Source: Liolophura sinensis
Taxonomy: Eukaryota > Mollusca > Polyplacophora > Chitonida > Chitonidae
Assembly (NCBI RefSeq): GCF_032854445.1
Contig: NC_088301.1
Location: 10,970,281-11,034,280 of the forward strand
Length of the DNA: 64,000 bases
Direction: 5' to 3'
Every line of letters starts with the position of its first letter. The stretch's first letter is position 1. Shown here one piece after another: positions 1 through 11,884 of this stretch. Under the pieces are notes generated by a model, which made no database searches, was not told the DNA's origin, and saw only the letters and a program-made list of their open reading frames with translations. A program made the position numbers and the translations under genes.

Positions 1-3000
1 GTTGGCTTGTTGGAGCAGGCGGCTAGCTCTTTTACAATGGTAAGTCACTCTGAGTAAACAGTAGAATGTATCCAAGAAACATAACAGCTGGTAAACATTG
101 GAGATCGAGGTCAGATTTGAAGAAAAGTGGCATCAAATTGTACAAAATTTACATTTCCAATACAGCTCATGGCCCTTGAACAAAATTTGTTTTTTATTTG
201 AAGTGCATCATATTAAATTAAGGTTATATTTTTGAAGGCAATATTGTTTGCATGAAACCAGCATTATTAGTGTTAATCAAAGTGTAGGCCTAATCTTCTT
301 GCCATGAAAGTTTATGGTACATGTATGTGTGCATGAATAGTTTAGCTTAAATCAGGGCCTGGGGCCGGTTTCATGAAGCTCACTTAGCTAAGTTTGCCCT
401 TGACTACCATGACGACGTATGTTATAGAGATATAAAGTGCACTTAGTTAAAGTTCTGGTTTCATGAAACACATACATATTAAAGTAAGGCCTTAACTATC
501 ATGACAACACATGTTGTAGGCATATTAAGTGCACTTAGCTAACAGCTTCTTAACTTGAAGTACCTTTCGTAAAAAAAAAACCCAGTTTGTTGTTTTAAGG
601 CTAGGTATCTTAATGTATTTTAATCAAGCTAAAGAAGAGCTTTGTCCTCTATTAATTGTGACCAATGTCATGCATGTGGAAATACTCCTTAGTGCACTGC
701 ACAAGATATTACTCCAGGGAATAAAAAAATAACTATAAAATACAGGCAGATGGTAATAGCACAGAAATTTTCAGGAGAGTAGCACAAGCTGTATGTGCCA
801 ATCTTAAGAATAAAAAACTTGTATCAGATAACCCCAAATAGTAACAACTTTCACAAAAATTTTCTTAAGTGCAGTATAAATCACCAGTCTTACAAATCAA
901 GAACCCCGTGTCAAAGGCTCCCAAAAAACATCTTACGAATGAAGATACTCGAGTCAAAAAATCTCAGATAGTAACGACTTTCACAGACTTGCCTCTATGT
1001 GTTTACAGGCTGGTCTGTACGAGGCCATGAATGAGGTTTACAAAGTTCTGATCCCCATCCACGAGGCAAACAGAGACTTCAAGAAGCTGAGCCAGGTTCA
1101 TGGCAAGCTGCAGGAGGCTTTCTCCAACATCATCAGACAGGTGAGCTTCACAGTCAATCATTACAGGTAGTCCCTTTTTCTTCGTGTGAAATAAGCCTTG
1201 GGTTTGGAAAATTAAAAAGAAAAGACAGCAAATAATATTATCTTCGAAAGAGAAGTGGAAGCAGATCTGAATGACCAAATCAATTTTATCTGGTGTGTTT
1301 CATGTCTTTAGAAATCAAATTTTGATCTGGAATTCTTAAAAGGCCATGGGATCCATCTTTTTTTTTTTTATTCTATTTCACCATGTACAGATAGGAAAGA
1401 AATTAAGAGTGATGTACCTCTGTCTGTTGTCCATGATTTTGTACATTTACCTGTTATGTAGAGGAATTTGGCCTTCTACCTGTAGAGTTTTTCCTCCAGA
1501 TTCATTCATACAGTTATAAAAATTCAGTGTATCTTCTCTCGGAGTTGAAGTAGCTTACAAATTTTATGTCAGTTTAGTTGTGACTACCTCTACAGTTATT
1601 TACACTCCCAACACCCATTTGAGCGGCTCACCCCAGTCAGGCTGGTTTCCAAAAGTCACTTCAGGCTCTATAAATCTTAGTACTAGCTGAACCGTTTACT
1701 CCCACACATCCCTCACCAAATGTTTTGTCTGATAGGAAGGGAAGAGGATATTTGGCACGTACTTCCGTGTGGGATTTTATGGGAAGAAGTTCGGGGACCT
1801 GGATGGGGATGAGTTCATCTACAAGGAGCCGGACATCACCAAACTCTCAGAGATTTCACACAGGCTGGAGGTAAGCACAGAACACTTGACTGTATGACAT
1901 GTTTACCTGTGACAAGTAGCCTGACATCACCAAACTCTCAGAGATTTCACACAGGCTGGAGGTAAGCACAGAACACTTGACTGTATGACATGTTTACCTG
2001 TGACAAGTAACCTGACATCACCAAACTCTCAGAGATTTCACACAGGCTGGAGGTAAGCACAGAACACTTGACTGTATGACATGTTTACCTGTGACAAGTA
2101 GCCAGTCATCACCAAACTCTCGGAGATTTCACACAGGCTGGAGGTAAGCACAGAACACTTGACTGTATGACATGTTTACCTGTGACAAGTAACCTGACAT
2201 CACCAAGCTCTCAGAGATTTCACACAGGCTGGAGGTAAGCACAGAACACTTGACTGTATGACATGTTTACCTGTGACAAGTAGCCTGACATCACCAAACT
2301 CTCAGAGATTTCACACAGGCTGGAGGTAAGCACAGAACACTTGACTGTATGACATGTTTACCTGTGACAAGTAGCCTGACATCACCAAACTCTCAGAGAT
2401 TTCACACAGGCTGGAGGTAAGCACAGAACACTTGACTGTATAACATGTTTACCTGTGACAAGTAACCTGACATCACCAAACTCTCAGAGATTTCACACTG
2501 GCTGGAGGTAAGCACAGAACACTTGACTGTATAACGTGTTTACCTGTGACAAGTAACCTGACATCACCAAACTCTCAGAGATTTCACACTGGCTGGAGGT
2601 AAGCACAGAACACTTGACTGTATAACGTGTTTACCTGTGACAAGTAACCTGACATCACCAAACTCTCAGAGATTTCACACAGGCTGGAGGTAAGCACGGA
2701 ACACAAGCCGCTCTTCACATTGTTATTTTTTAACATAGGCCATAGCAAAAGATGACTTTGTGTGATGTTGTGCTTGATTGATTGATTGATTGATTGATTG
2801 GTGCTGTAATAATGCCATACTCAAGAAAATTTAATTTAAATGAGGGCCATCAATAGAGTAAACTGCCAGACTTTAACATGTAACTAAAACAGTGTGGCAC
2901 ATGTGATGCTCTGATCTTCACCTGTAGAGCAAGCTCAGTATATGTGACATACACACACATTGTTAGAAGATGCCAACTCTGTGTGACAGCGTGGCACATT

Positions 3001-6000
3001 GACCCACTAGCCTCTCACCAGTGCAGTCACTGTGAGTTCAAGCCCAGCTCATGCTGACTTCCTCTCCAGGTGTACGTTGGAAGGTCTGCCAGCAACCTGT
3101 GGATGGTCACGGGTTTCCAGCATGCTCTACCTGGTTTCTTCCCACTATAATGCTGGCCGTCGTTGTAAAAGTGAAATATTCTTGAGTATGATGTAAAACA
3201 CCAATCAAATAAATAAATGTAGTAATGCCACATAAACTTTAGTGGCTGAATATTTTAACAGAAGATAGTCAGGTTCTCCTCTTAATAAAAAAGGCAATTC
3301 TTTTGAACTGTTTTATGACACTGGCACAGGTTGCATTTACTCATTTTTGAGCCAACAAGTAGCTAAGATGACTACAATGCTCAGCTTTGAGCCAGCAAGT
3401 CGCTAAGATGACTACAATGCTCAGCTTTGAGCCAGCAAGTAGCTAAGATGACTACAGTGCTCAGCTTTGAGCCAGCAAGTCGCTTAGATGACTACAATGC
3501 TCAGCTTTGAGCCAGCAAGCTGCTAAGATGACTACAGTGCTCAGCTTTGAGCCAGCAAGTAGCTTAGATGACTGCAGTGCTCAGCTTTGAGCCAGCAAGT
3601 AGCTAAGATGGCTACAATGCTTAGCTTTGAACCTGTAAATAGCTACAAAGACTACAATGCACATCTTGCTTGATTCTTAAGAGTGCTTTTGATCGTGGAA
3701 CGGCAGTTTGAGGTTTGCTTGAAAAACAAAAGTGATATCCTACAGGAAAAATGTAAAATTTTACATTCACTGTGTTTGCACCATGTTTTGATCAAATAGT
3801 AACGGTTTCAGAGTTTTTATGGTGATCGTTTTGGGTATGATGTACTGGAGATGATCAAAGACTCCAACACAGTGGAAGTAGACAAGCTCAACCCAGACAA
3901 GGTCAGTGATTGTCATGAGTTACATGTACCATGAAATGTTCATTCTCTGTGTGAAATTTGGCTGATTAGGGGTACTGGTTAAGTTCTTCTGTAAGACCCT
4001 ACCAATGTTGTATGAAACGTTGATGTTGATATGTACTTAGAATCTTAGAAGAATTTGGGATCAAAAAGAAAATCTTAAAACATTAAGCAAATAATCAAAC
4101 TCTTTTTATCTCTGAACAGATTAAAATAATAAAACATGTTCACTGAAATATTCTTGAGTATGTGCTGGTATAAGTTTATGAAAGTGTAGATATAATTTTG
4201 AGTGAATTAACCGTGCTGTGTTGACAGGCGTACATACAGATTACCTATGTGGAGCCGTACTTCGACTCGTATGAATTCCGAGAGAGGATCACAGTCTTTG
4301 ACAAAAACTACAACATCAGTGAGTGTAGCCACTGTTGTACCATCACATCTGTACATTACCATTACTGAATTAATAGTAATTTAATATGCACGTATGTATT
4401 GGTGTGTAAGCCTTACTCAGTAAATGCTGTACAAAGACAGTCATATCTATGTGTGGAGAAAAAAGAGGTGTAAACTGCCGTTTGTCAAAGAATTTTTTAC
4501 ATATACGAGTGCCCAGGGGAAAAGCTGCAACCTTTGGCAAGATACTGACAAACTTTCCCACATGTGATGTACGGATATGCACATCAAATTGGTGGAAGAC
4601 AAGCGGCCTTCAATGAATGTGAATGTGCAAACGGCCACATGGGCGTTGTTGACCACTTATGGTCACCACAGGCCCCCAAGCTTGTGGTCACCACAGCCTC
4701 ACAAGCTTATGGTCACCAGAGCCCCACAAGCTTATGGTTACCACAGCCCCACAAGCTTATGGTCACCACAGGCCCGCAAGCTTGTGGTTACCATAACCCC
4801 ACAAGCTTATGGTCAACACAACCCCTCAAGCTTATGGTCACCACAGGCCCACAAGCTTATGATCACCAGAGTCCCACAAGCTTAGTGTCATCACAGCCCC
4901 ATAAGCTTATGGTCACCACAGCCCCATAAGCTTATGGTCACCACAGCCCCACAAGTGTATGGTCACCAGTCCCACAAGCTTATGGTCACCCCAGCCCCAC
5001 AAGCTTATGGTCACCCCAGCCCCACAAGCTGTGAGACTGGGTGAATCTTCACATTGAACACCTCTTAACACAAAACATTGACTGACATACCTAAAACCCG
5101 AACAGTCAGATAGAAAATGTAATTCTTTGGTGTTTATTTCAGTGATATGGGGCATTAGTTGACATGTTATTCTGTACATGATTCAGTGATCATGCCAAGG
5201 TCAGCATACCAGTGCAGCGCAATGACCCAGGAGCTTCTCGTAATGTGGTCAGTGTTAACTCAAGTACAGCTCTTGCTGGCTTCCTCTCCGGCCCTAGGTG
5301 GGATGGTCTGTCACCAACCTGCAGATGGTCGTGGATTTTCCCCTCGGCTCTGCCTGGTTTCCTCCCCCCATAATGCTGACCAAGGTCTATGTGAAATGCT
5401 CTTGAGTACAGGGTAACACACCAATCAAATAAATAACTAAATCACTGATCATGTCTATCATGGTGTATTAACAGTGAAAGTGAAATTTGTGTACTGCTTT
5501 GCTATAAATTAACTTATAAATGCTGTGAACTTCACATGAAGAGCTAAATTCTCCAGAATTTCATTAGTACTATAGATAAGTGTTATAGACTAACTGACCA
5601 TTTCATACTAATTCATACAACTTAGAGTAAGAAAATTGCCGAGAAATATAAACTTACCAGATAAATTCAAATCATGTATGACTGTGTTCCAATTCAGAGC
5701 GTTTCATGTACGCCACTCCGTTCACGCTTGACGGAAAGGCCCACGGGGACCTGGCCAATCAGTACAAGAGGAAAACCATCCTTACCACGGAGCACAACTT
5801 CCCGTACATCAAGACCAGACTGGCTGTCATCAAACCACGAGAACAGGTGTGTGCAAGATGGCGTACAAGAGAGTGTCCAAGGGGAACAACTCTGTCAGTG
5901 ATATCCTATTACCATATTTTGAGTGAAATGTTTTAGAGCATAGTGTGAAGCAGCAGTATTATAAACCAATAAAATAACAAAGCAATTTGTGGTGACCTGA

Positions 6001-9000
6001 AAATCTAATTTCAGTCAACGGTAATGTCTGGTGGTGGTGCTGGTGGTGTGATATAGCGGACGTATATGTACCACATTGGCACTGAGGATTAACATTGCCA
6101 TGTCTTTTGAGTTTTTAGAAGCAGATCAAGCTTTTTTTATGTTTGTAGTAGATTATATTTATTCCATTTCAATGTGGAATGCTAAAACATTTTATATACA
6201 CATACTTTGATATCCACTTAAGAAGCTTTTTTATGTTTGTAGTAGATTATATGTATTCCATTTCAATGTGCAAGGCTAAAACATTTTATATACACATACT
6301 TTGATATCCACTTTAAGTTCCTGGTGGAGGCCTTCGTCGCTGAGGGGGTTAGCACGCCAATGACCCAGGAGCCTTTCATCAGAGTGGTCACTGTCAGTTC
6401 AAGTCCAAGGCCAGCAACCTGCATATGGTCGTGGGTTTTCCCTTACACTCTGTCTGGTTTCCTCCCACCATAATACTGGCCGTGGGCCGTATAAGTAAAA
6501 TATTCTGGAGTAGTATGTAAAACACCAATCAGGTCAAATAAATAAGTTAAGTTCCTGGCGGTTAGACAAAGTAATGATTGGCTATTCATAGTCAGTAACT
6601 TTCATGTCCTCTTACATGAAGTTCAGTTCCTCACACCTTGACTCTTGTACCACTCTTATTTGGCAGGTGATTCTTTCCCCGATTGAAGTGGCGATTGAAG
6701 ACATCCAGAAGAAGACAAAAGAGTTATCTATTGCCATGATGACAGAGCCGCCAGATACTAAGATGTTACAGATGGTCCTTCAAGGCTGCATTGGCACAAC
6801 TGTCAACCAGGTAACACTCCAGTGTTCATGGATACTGTCAACTAGGTAACACTTCAGTGTCAACGTTACATCTTCAACCAGGTATAAACACTCAGATGTC
6901 GAAGTTACGCTGTCAACCTGGTAACGCTCCAGTGTCCAAGTACACTGCCAATCAGATGACACTTCAGTGTCAAAGTTACACTGTTAGACAGGTAAAACTT
7001 CAGTGTCACACTGTCATTCAGGTGGCACTCAAATATCTTAGTCACACTATCAGCCAGGTGACGCTCAAATGTCAAAAGTTACACTGTCAGCCAGGTAACA
7101 CTCTGGTGTAAAAGTACGCTATCAGGCAGGTGACACTTCAGTGTCAAAGTCACACTGTCAGTTAAGTGACACTCCAATGTCAAAGTTACACTGCCAACCA
7201 GGTAACACTTCACTGTCAAAGATACATTATCTTTGACACTTTATCAAAAAGATTTTTTGCTTGTAATTCTGGCTTGGTATCTCTATGGTCATTTCCTCAA
7301 CTGTCAGTGGGTGTATGGGATAATATTTTGCCGACTTGATTTATATTTTCTGACGAGTTCTCATCCCAGTGCTGATGATGATGTGTTTAATAGAACAGTT
7401 TGATGTTAACTAACTTGCCATTGTTCTGTATGTTTTTGTCTGTGCTATCTGCTCCATCAAACAGGGCCCTCTGGAGATTGCTATGGTGTTCCTCTCAGAT
7501 GTCTGCGATGGGAAGAAGGTGGCCACCAAACATCACAACCGGCTCAGACTCTGTTTTAAGGACTTTCTCAAAAAGTGAGAATTTCATATTAATGCTTAAG
7601 ACTCATTTTGTTTGAGTCTTGAGTTGTGATGTTTACTAACCAGTCCGAGCCTTTGGACTATTCCATTGTACTCTTCACTTGGGTTCAAGATTCTTTTTTT
7701 TGCACTGTGAATGGTATGAAGTAAAAAAGAGTAAGAGGCAGTCTGTGAAGTCCTTAACCAATCCTCTAAAAGTTCCTTAAAAATTCCTCTGGAAAATAAA
7801 AAGTTTCAAGATTACAAACAAGGTATATTAATTTGTGTCTGGTCGTCTGTCCTTGCCTCTGTCATGGTTGATTATCCATGTAAAAAGTCCATTTAATGTC
7901 ACCTGATTTATAAAAAAAAATTTTGTGCAGGTTCGCTTTGTTGAGGGCCTAATTTCAATCAGCTTCAATCAATCAGTTTCAAAAAAACAGCTTGATCCAT
8001 CCACAGGTCATAGATCTTCATTTTACAGCCCTTCTTGCCATCTTTGGTAAGATATTTATTTTTGCTAACCACCATTTTGGCTTGTAGTAAGGAAAGAGGA
8101 AGTGACTCGGTTGGTGCAAGGGCCAATCATGACGTTAGTAATTTGCTTAGTGCTTGACTTTAAATTAACTTACAAATGCTGTAAGCATTTCTGCACAATG
8201 ACTGCTTCTGATATATTCAGATTTTATTAAATTTTTGTAAACCTTCAGATCAGGTGTGAAAATCAGTTTGCTGTATTTGGATTTAATTTCGTTGACTTTG
8301 TCTCTTTACTATGTGTTTTGCTAGTGATCATTACACTGAACAGCAACAAGTCTGCTTGTCCAGTTATAGCAGCTAATCATTCAAGCAGCATTGATCAGTC
8401 ATGAATGATTACGCCATGATTTTTAGAGGCAAATAAATGTCACAAAATGTTATTTTCGGTGCTGAAACTTACAATTTTCCAGTAGAATATGTTCCAAGCA
8501 AACCTCAAAATACATTTCTAAGATCAGTAGAACTCTCAGAATCAGGAAAAATGAGCAAGTTAATCATGGACGAAATTTGTGGTCATGTAGGGTAAATTTT
8601 CATACGCCAATACTTCTCACCGTACATGTATTACCATGTTCCGCTTCCAAGTGGGGAGACATCTTATAAAGGAACTTTACAACTTAAATTTAACACCCTT
8701 CTAAGCTGTATGTTACGTTTGTTATGCTAGGAGTGGCGACGCCCTGCACAGAAACAAGTCCTTGATTAAGAGTGATCAGAAGGAGTATCAGAGAGAGCTT
8801 GAGAGAAACATCAACAGTATGCGGGAGAAACTCGCCCCCATGATCTCCTCAAACAGCTCAGCCACTCTCAAACGCAGACACAAAAAGTGAGTACTACGTC
8901 AGCCAATCAGTGCCAGTGTAACATTAGTGTTCTGCTGCTTTTAGTTTCAATTTCAGTTTCTACTACAGCATGGCTGCTATTCATTAACACAACTGTGACC

Positions 9001-11688
9001 TAGCATGGCATGGGTTATCTGTAGCTTTGGTGAAGCCAAGACAGAGAGGACTATAATTTGTTTCTTAGCATTAAATACGTCTCGCATAAATGTAACAATG
9101 TGTTTTTAAGCATGTAAAGTCTTTCAAGGTTGTACATTTTTTATGAAATGGATATTTGTACTTTTACTTGCTCACGTTTGTTTTTCAAATTGTTCATTGA
9201 ATTTTAAGTTTTTTGAGTAACATTTGTGTAACCCCCCACCCCCCCTCCCAGTCTAACTTTACATCTACTTATACTTTATTGATAACAATCTGTGTGAGCA
9301 AGGTGTAACACAAGGTACATGGGTCAGAGTAAGAAACCAACTTGGGGATACTAGTATCTAATATATAATATTGGAGACTAATATCTTCTGATTAGCTTTG
9401 TCAAACATCTGTCCTGTTCAAACTTTACATAGAGAAATAAAGAAACTGAGAGTCACAGGTTCAAGACTTCTTCACCTAGTAACATAAGTTTGCATTTAGG
9501 CATATGTGAAGGAATGTGTTTGCAAGATAAGTTCTTCATAAAGCTGTGTCATTTTTGGTTAACTGAACTGGTGTGATGCCACAGGTACATGAGTATTTTT
9601 AAAGAAATTGTTAGCTTAAACATGCTTGAATTACATTAAAATTATCTTTCTTAAACATGCAATAAGGTTGAGGAATTATTTTGTCATGCAATACAAAGGC
9701 ATGAACCTTGAACTTAAACTCTCTGGAACTGTAGTTTTCATAGCCTTTATAAAATTCTTCTTACCCTACAAAGAAATAAATCCTTCTGGAGTGGCCTATA
9801 GAATAATTTAAATCGCTTGCATATAAACATACATGTATACTAAGGATGGTGTTGGTAACTTTTACAGTTTTTGGCCAATACTTCTGTTTTTAAATCAATG
9901 TTGTTTGCCTATTTTTTCATATTTTGAGATACGTGTAAAGCTTGTGTGTTTAGGGTTAAGCTCTATTCACATGATGATATTTATCTTCACTAATCTGTGA
10001 CTGGAACTAGGAAAAGCTCTATTTTGGGCGATTTATACCTAGGGGCTATTAAAAATCAGTCGACAGTTCAAATGATTTTGATTTTGTTTAATTCTGGAAG
10101 CCATTGCTACAAATCGCACAATGTGACCATGGCTAAGCTGAGAAATATGTGACATTTGTCAGATACAGTAGATCACCAGGCTTTCACAGAGGTTGTCAGG
10201 AATCAGGTGCTGCTTGTGTCCTACCTGTTCTTCTGCATCTCAGATGTTCATTGTGAAAAACAGATGCTTCATTGAATTGTCGCTCTACTACATGTGACAG
10301 CACCTGATTCTTCACAACTGCTAAGATTGTCAGCTAACATTGAATTTCTTTTGATTGCCTTTAAGGACTGTGGACTGACCATGCTTTGTCTTGTTTCATT
10401 TCGTTCTTAAGGCCCAAGCGTTAATTGTGGAACTGCTAACCCATGCTTGTACATAAACAGCTCCTGAGGTTTGTGCTGCTCTGCTAACAGCTTCTCAATG
10501 GTTACGCTGCATATCTGATTACATCAAGATGTGTGTTCTGTGTAAACTTGTATTATTTATTTAGGGTTTTACGCCATACTCAAGAATATTTCACTTAGAC
10601 TGTGGTCAACATTATGGTAGGAGGAAACCGGACAGAGCCCAGGGGAAACCCACGACCGTCTGCTTGTGCTGGCAGATCTTCTCACATACAGTTAGAGAGG
10701 TAGCCAGCATGAGCTAGACTCAAACTCAAAGTGACAAATTTGTTGAGAGGCTTCCGGGTCATTGGGCCACACTGCCATACTAACCTCCTTGACCACTAAG
10801 GCACCTATGTAAACTTTGGTCAATTACATTATATGTAAGATGGTGGTTTCATTGTGGTATAGAATAGAATGTGGTGTTGTGAAAGCTTTGTGCTCCTAAA
10901 TTTTAATACGACAACTCTTGAAACACGGTGGATGTCTGAATTGATCTATCTGGGTGAACATACAAATTGTTTTATCCCTACTGGTATCGAAAGTGTGCTA
11001 ACAGGGTGGATTTCTAAATGGTTGTGAGAAGATGGATGTTCAAATTGTTTTAACTGGATGGATGTTCCAATTGTTTTAACTGGGTGGATGTTCCAATTGT
11101 TTTAACTGGATGGATGTTCCAATTGTTTTAACTGGATGGATGTTCCAATTGTTTTAACCCGATTGATATCCAAATTGTTCTAATGGGATGGACATCCAAA
11201 TTGTTCTAATGGGATGGACATCTAAATTTTTAAACAGGGTGGACACGAAAATTTTTGTAACTGGATAGACATCCAAATTGTTGTAAGTCGGTGGACGTTC
11301 GGATGGTTGTAACAGAGTGGACATAACAGTTTTTTTAACTGAATGATTACCCAAAGCAAGTGGTGGTAAACAGATGGATGTGCAATTTGTAGCTAAATAG
11401 AAACATGATGGACAGCCAAGTTATATTAACAGAGTGGATATCTGAATAATAGCAACATTAATCCCTGATTAACTTAATGCTAAATTAGCTGGACACCCAA
11501 ATGATGGAAACCTATAATGTAAGGAAAAATTAGCACCCAAATTGTATCAACCATGTTAGGGAAAATGTACGTCCTTTATTTATAACAAATCTCTGTATTA
11601 ATGCTTCATGTTTATAAAGTTCTTTTTTTTATTTTTCAGGGAGAGCCGGACCAAGCGACCATCATCTCCTAACACTTCTGAATGCTGA
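1..11688 (+). CDS. DOCK6/7/8-type guanine nucleotide exchange factor, C-terminal part (DHR2 domain), 10 exons, 5' end outside window
   Basis: DOCK proteins load GTP on Rac/Cdc42 through the DHR2 domain. Exons read from the sequence: 1-39, 1009-1140, 1736-1870, 3812-3901, 4228-4318, 5698-5846, 6667-6810, 7465-7574, 8731-8886 and 11640-11688. All junctions are GT-AG and the phases join without error: 1095 nt, 364 residues plus a TGA at 11686-11688. Diagnostic stretches include [77 protein letters not shown] and [20 protein letters not shown]. Remembered family sequences place these closer to DOCK6/7/8 (Zir) than to DOCK9-11 or DOCK1-5. The C-terminus is short, basic and Ser-rich ([12 protein letters not shown]). 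Introns after exons 3 and 7 open with minisatellites copied from the exon end. Paralogue assignment within DOCK6/7/8 is not possible here. Confidence 0.93.
40..1735 (+). other. DOCK introns 1 and 2, mostly unremarkable
   Basis: Apart from exon 2 (1009-1140) I see no coding signal. Positions 361-470 hold a fragment of the palindromic 'ggtttcatgaagct' element that is better preserved at 21637-21775. The rest is AT-rich unique-looking sequence. Confidence 0.6.
1832..2704 (+). repeat. 91-bp minisatellite, 10 copies, copied from the end of DOCK exon 3 with its splice donor
   Basis: Copies begin at 1832, 1923, 2014, 2105, 2196, 2287, 2378, 2469, 2560 and 2651, a constant 91-bp step. The first copy is the last 39 nt of exon 3 plus the start of the intron. 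Every copy keeps the exon-like end 'cacaggctggag' (or 'cactggctggag') followed by the donor 'gtaagcac'. Divergence between copies is a few per cent at most, so the expansion is young. Use of any downstream donor would read into TGA ten codons past the true exon end. Confidence 0.97.
2985..3219 (+). mobile_element. SINE-A copy, plus orientation
   Basis: Matches the fuller copy at 50678-50939: 'gagttcaag' B-box region, 'ccagcaacctg', 'ataatgctggccg' and the tail 'gtaaaacaccaatcaaataa'. The tRNA-like head is degraded. It lies in DOCK intron 3. Confidence 0.85.
3345..3660 (+). repeat. 40-bp minisatellite, about 8 copies
   Basis: The unit includes 'gccagcaagtagctaagatg' followed by 'actacaatgctcagctttga'. 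Unit starts such as 3361, 3401 and 3441 show an exact 40-bp period; the last copies are more diverged. It is in DOCK intron 3, about 150 bp before exon 4. Confidence 0.95.
4495..4650 (+). mobile_element. SINE-C-like decayed repeat fragment
   Basis: Contains 'acctttggcaagatactgac', 'aaactttcccacatgtg', 'ttggtggaagacaagcggcc' and 'aatgtgcaaacggcc'. The same words recur at 15300-15380, 22060-22600, 28010-28130 and 39120-39240, which marks a dispersed family. Ends are not clear. Confidence 0.6.
4655..5032 (+). repeat. 24-bp minisatellite, about 15 copies, each with a HindIII site
   Basis: The unit is close to 'cacaagcttatggtcaccac' plus 'agcc'. Most copies keep the palindrome AAGCTT. It gives open frames on both strands rich in Pro, His and Thr (121 aa on the plus strand), which follow from the period being divisible by three. 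It lies in DOCK intron 5. Confidence 0.95.
5195..5446 (+). mobile_element. SINE-A copy, plus orientation
   Basis: Recognisable by 'caatgacccaggagct', 'ggcttcctctccggccc', 'caacctgcagatggtcgtgg' and the tail 'caccaatcaaataaataac'. It is moderately diverged from the 50678-50939 copy and lies in DOCK intron 5, upstream of exon 6. Confidence 0.85.
6129..6316 (+). repeat. 94-bp direct duplication
   Basis: Two nearly identical 94-bp copies sit head to tail; the word 'gtttgtagtagattatat' is at 6141 and 6235. The second copy abuts the next SINE-A. Confidence 0.9.
6318..6548 (+). mobile_element. SINE-A copy, plus orientation
   Basis: Shows 'caatgacccaggagcc', 'gtcagttcaagtcc', 'ggtcgtgggttttccc', 'ataatactggccg' and 'aaaacaccaatcaggtc'. 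Part of the middle is deleted. It lies in DOCK intron 6. Confidence 0.85.
6801..7235 (+). repeat. About 36-bp minisatellite, 12 copies, seeded by the DOCK exon 7 splice donor
   Basis: The first copy spans the exon 7/intron 7 boundary (exon end 6810): 'tgtcaaccag' then 'gtaacactcc'. Later copies read 'tgtcagccaggtaacactc', 'tatcaggcaggtgacacttc', 'tgccaaccaggtaacactt' and so on. Ten or eleven of the copies keep a GT at the donor position. They are more diverged than the 91-bp array, so this array is older. Confidence 0.9.
10555..10805 (-). mobile_element. SINE-A copy, minus orientation
   Basis: Reads as the reverse complement of the family: 'ggttttacgccatactcaag', 'attatggtaggaggaaacc', 'ggggaaacccacgacc', 'agccagcatgagct', 'ccgggtcattgggcc'. 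It is near full length, in DOCK intron 9. Confidence 0.9.
10930..11460 (+). repeat. About 26-bp minisatellite, roughly 18 copies
   Basis: The unit is like 'ggatggatgttccaattg' plus 'ttttaact'. The centre (11040-11160) is homogeneous and both edges decay, as expected for an array growing by unequal exchange. It lies in DOCK intron 9, about 180 bp before the last exon. Confidence 0.9.
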
Positions 11689-11884
11689 TTGGTCAGCAGT
11701 ACTATGCTGAGAGCTGATTGGTCAGCAGTACAATGCTGAGTGTTGATTGGTCAGCAGAACTATGGTAGGCTCAGTACTGATTGGTCAGCTGTACTATACT
11801 GAGTGCTGATCGCACGACAGTACTGTGAGGAGTACTGATTGGTCAGCAGTACTATGTGAAGTGCTGATTGGTCAGCAGTACTAT
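11683..11884 (+). repeat. About 30-bp tandem repeat, about 7 copies, starting at the DOCK stop codon
   Basis: The unit 'tgctgattggtcagcagtac' plus 'tatgctgag' begins with the final Cys codon and the TGA of the reading frame (11683-11688) and continues through the first 200 nt of the 3'UTR. Nearly every copy carries GATTGGTCAG, which also looks like an inverted CCAAT box. Confidence 0.9.

Larger units (their letters stand above)
7575..11639 (+). other. DOCK introns 8 and 9 around exon 9
   Basis: Apart from exon 9 (8731-8886), the SINE-A at 10555-10805 and the minisatellite at 10930-11460, I see no further exon. A C-rich run is at about 9230-9250. Confidence 0.55.

Noticed and set aside
4564-4929. 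121-codon plus-strand frame rich in Pro/His/Thr
   Set aside because: It is made of the 24-bp minisatellite in DOCK intron 5; open frames on several frames follow from the period being a multiple of three.
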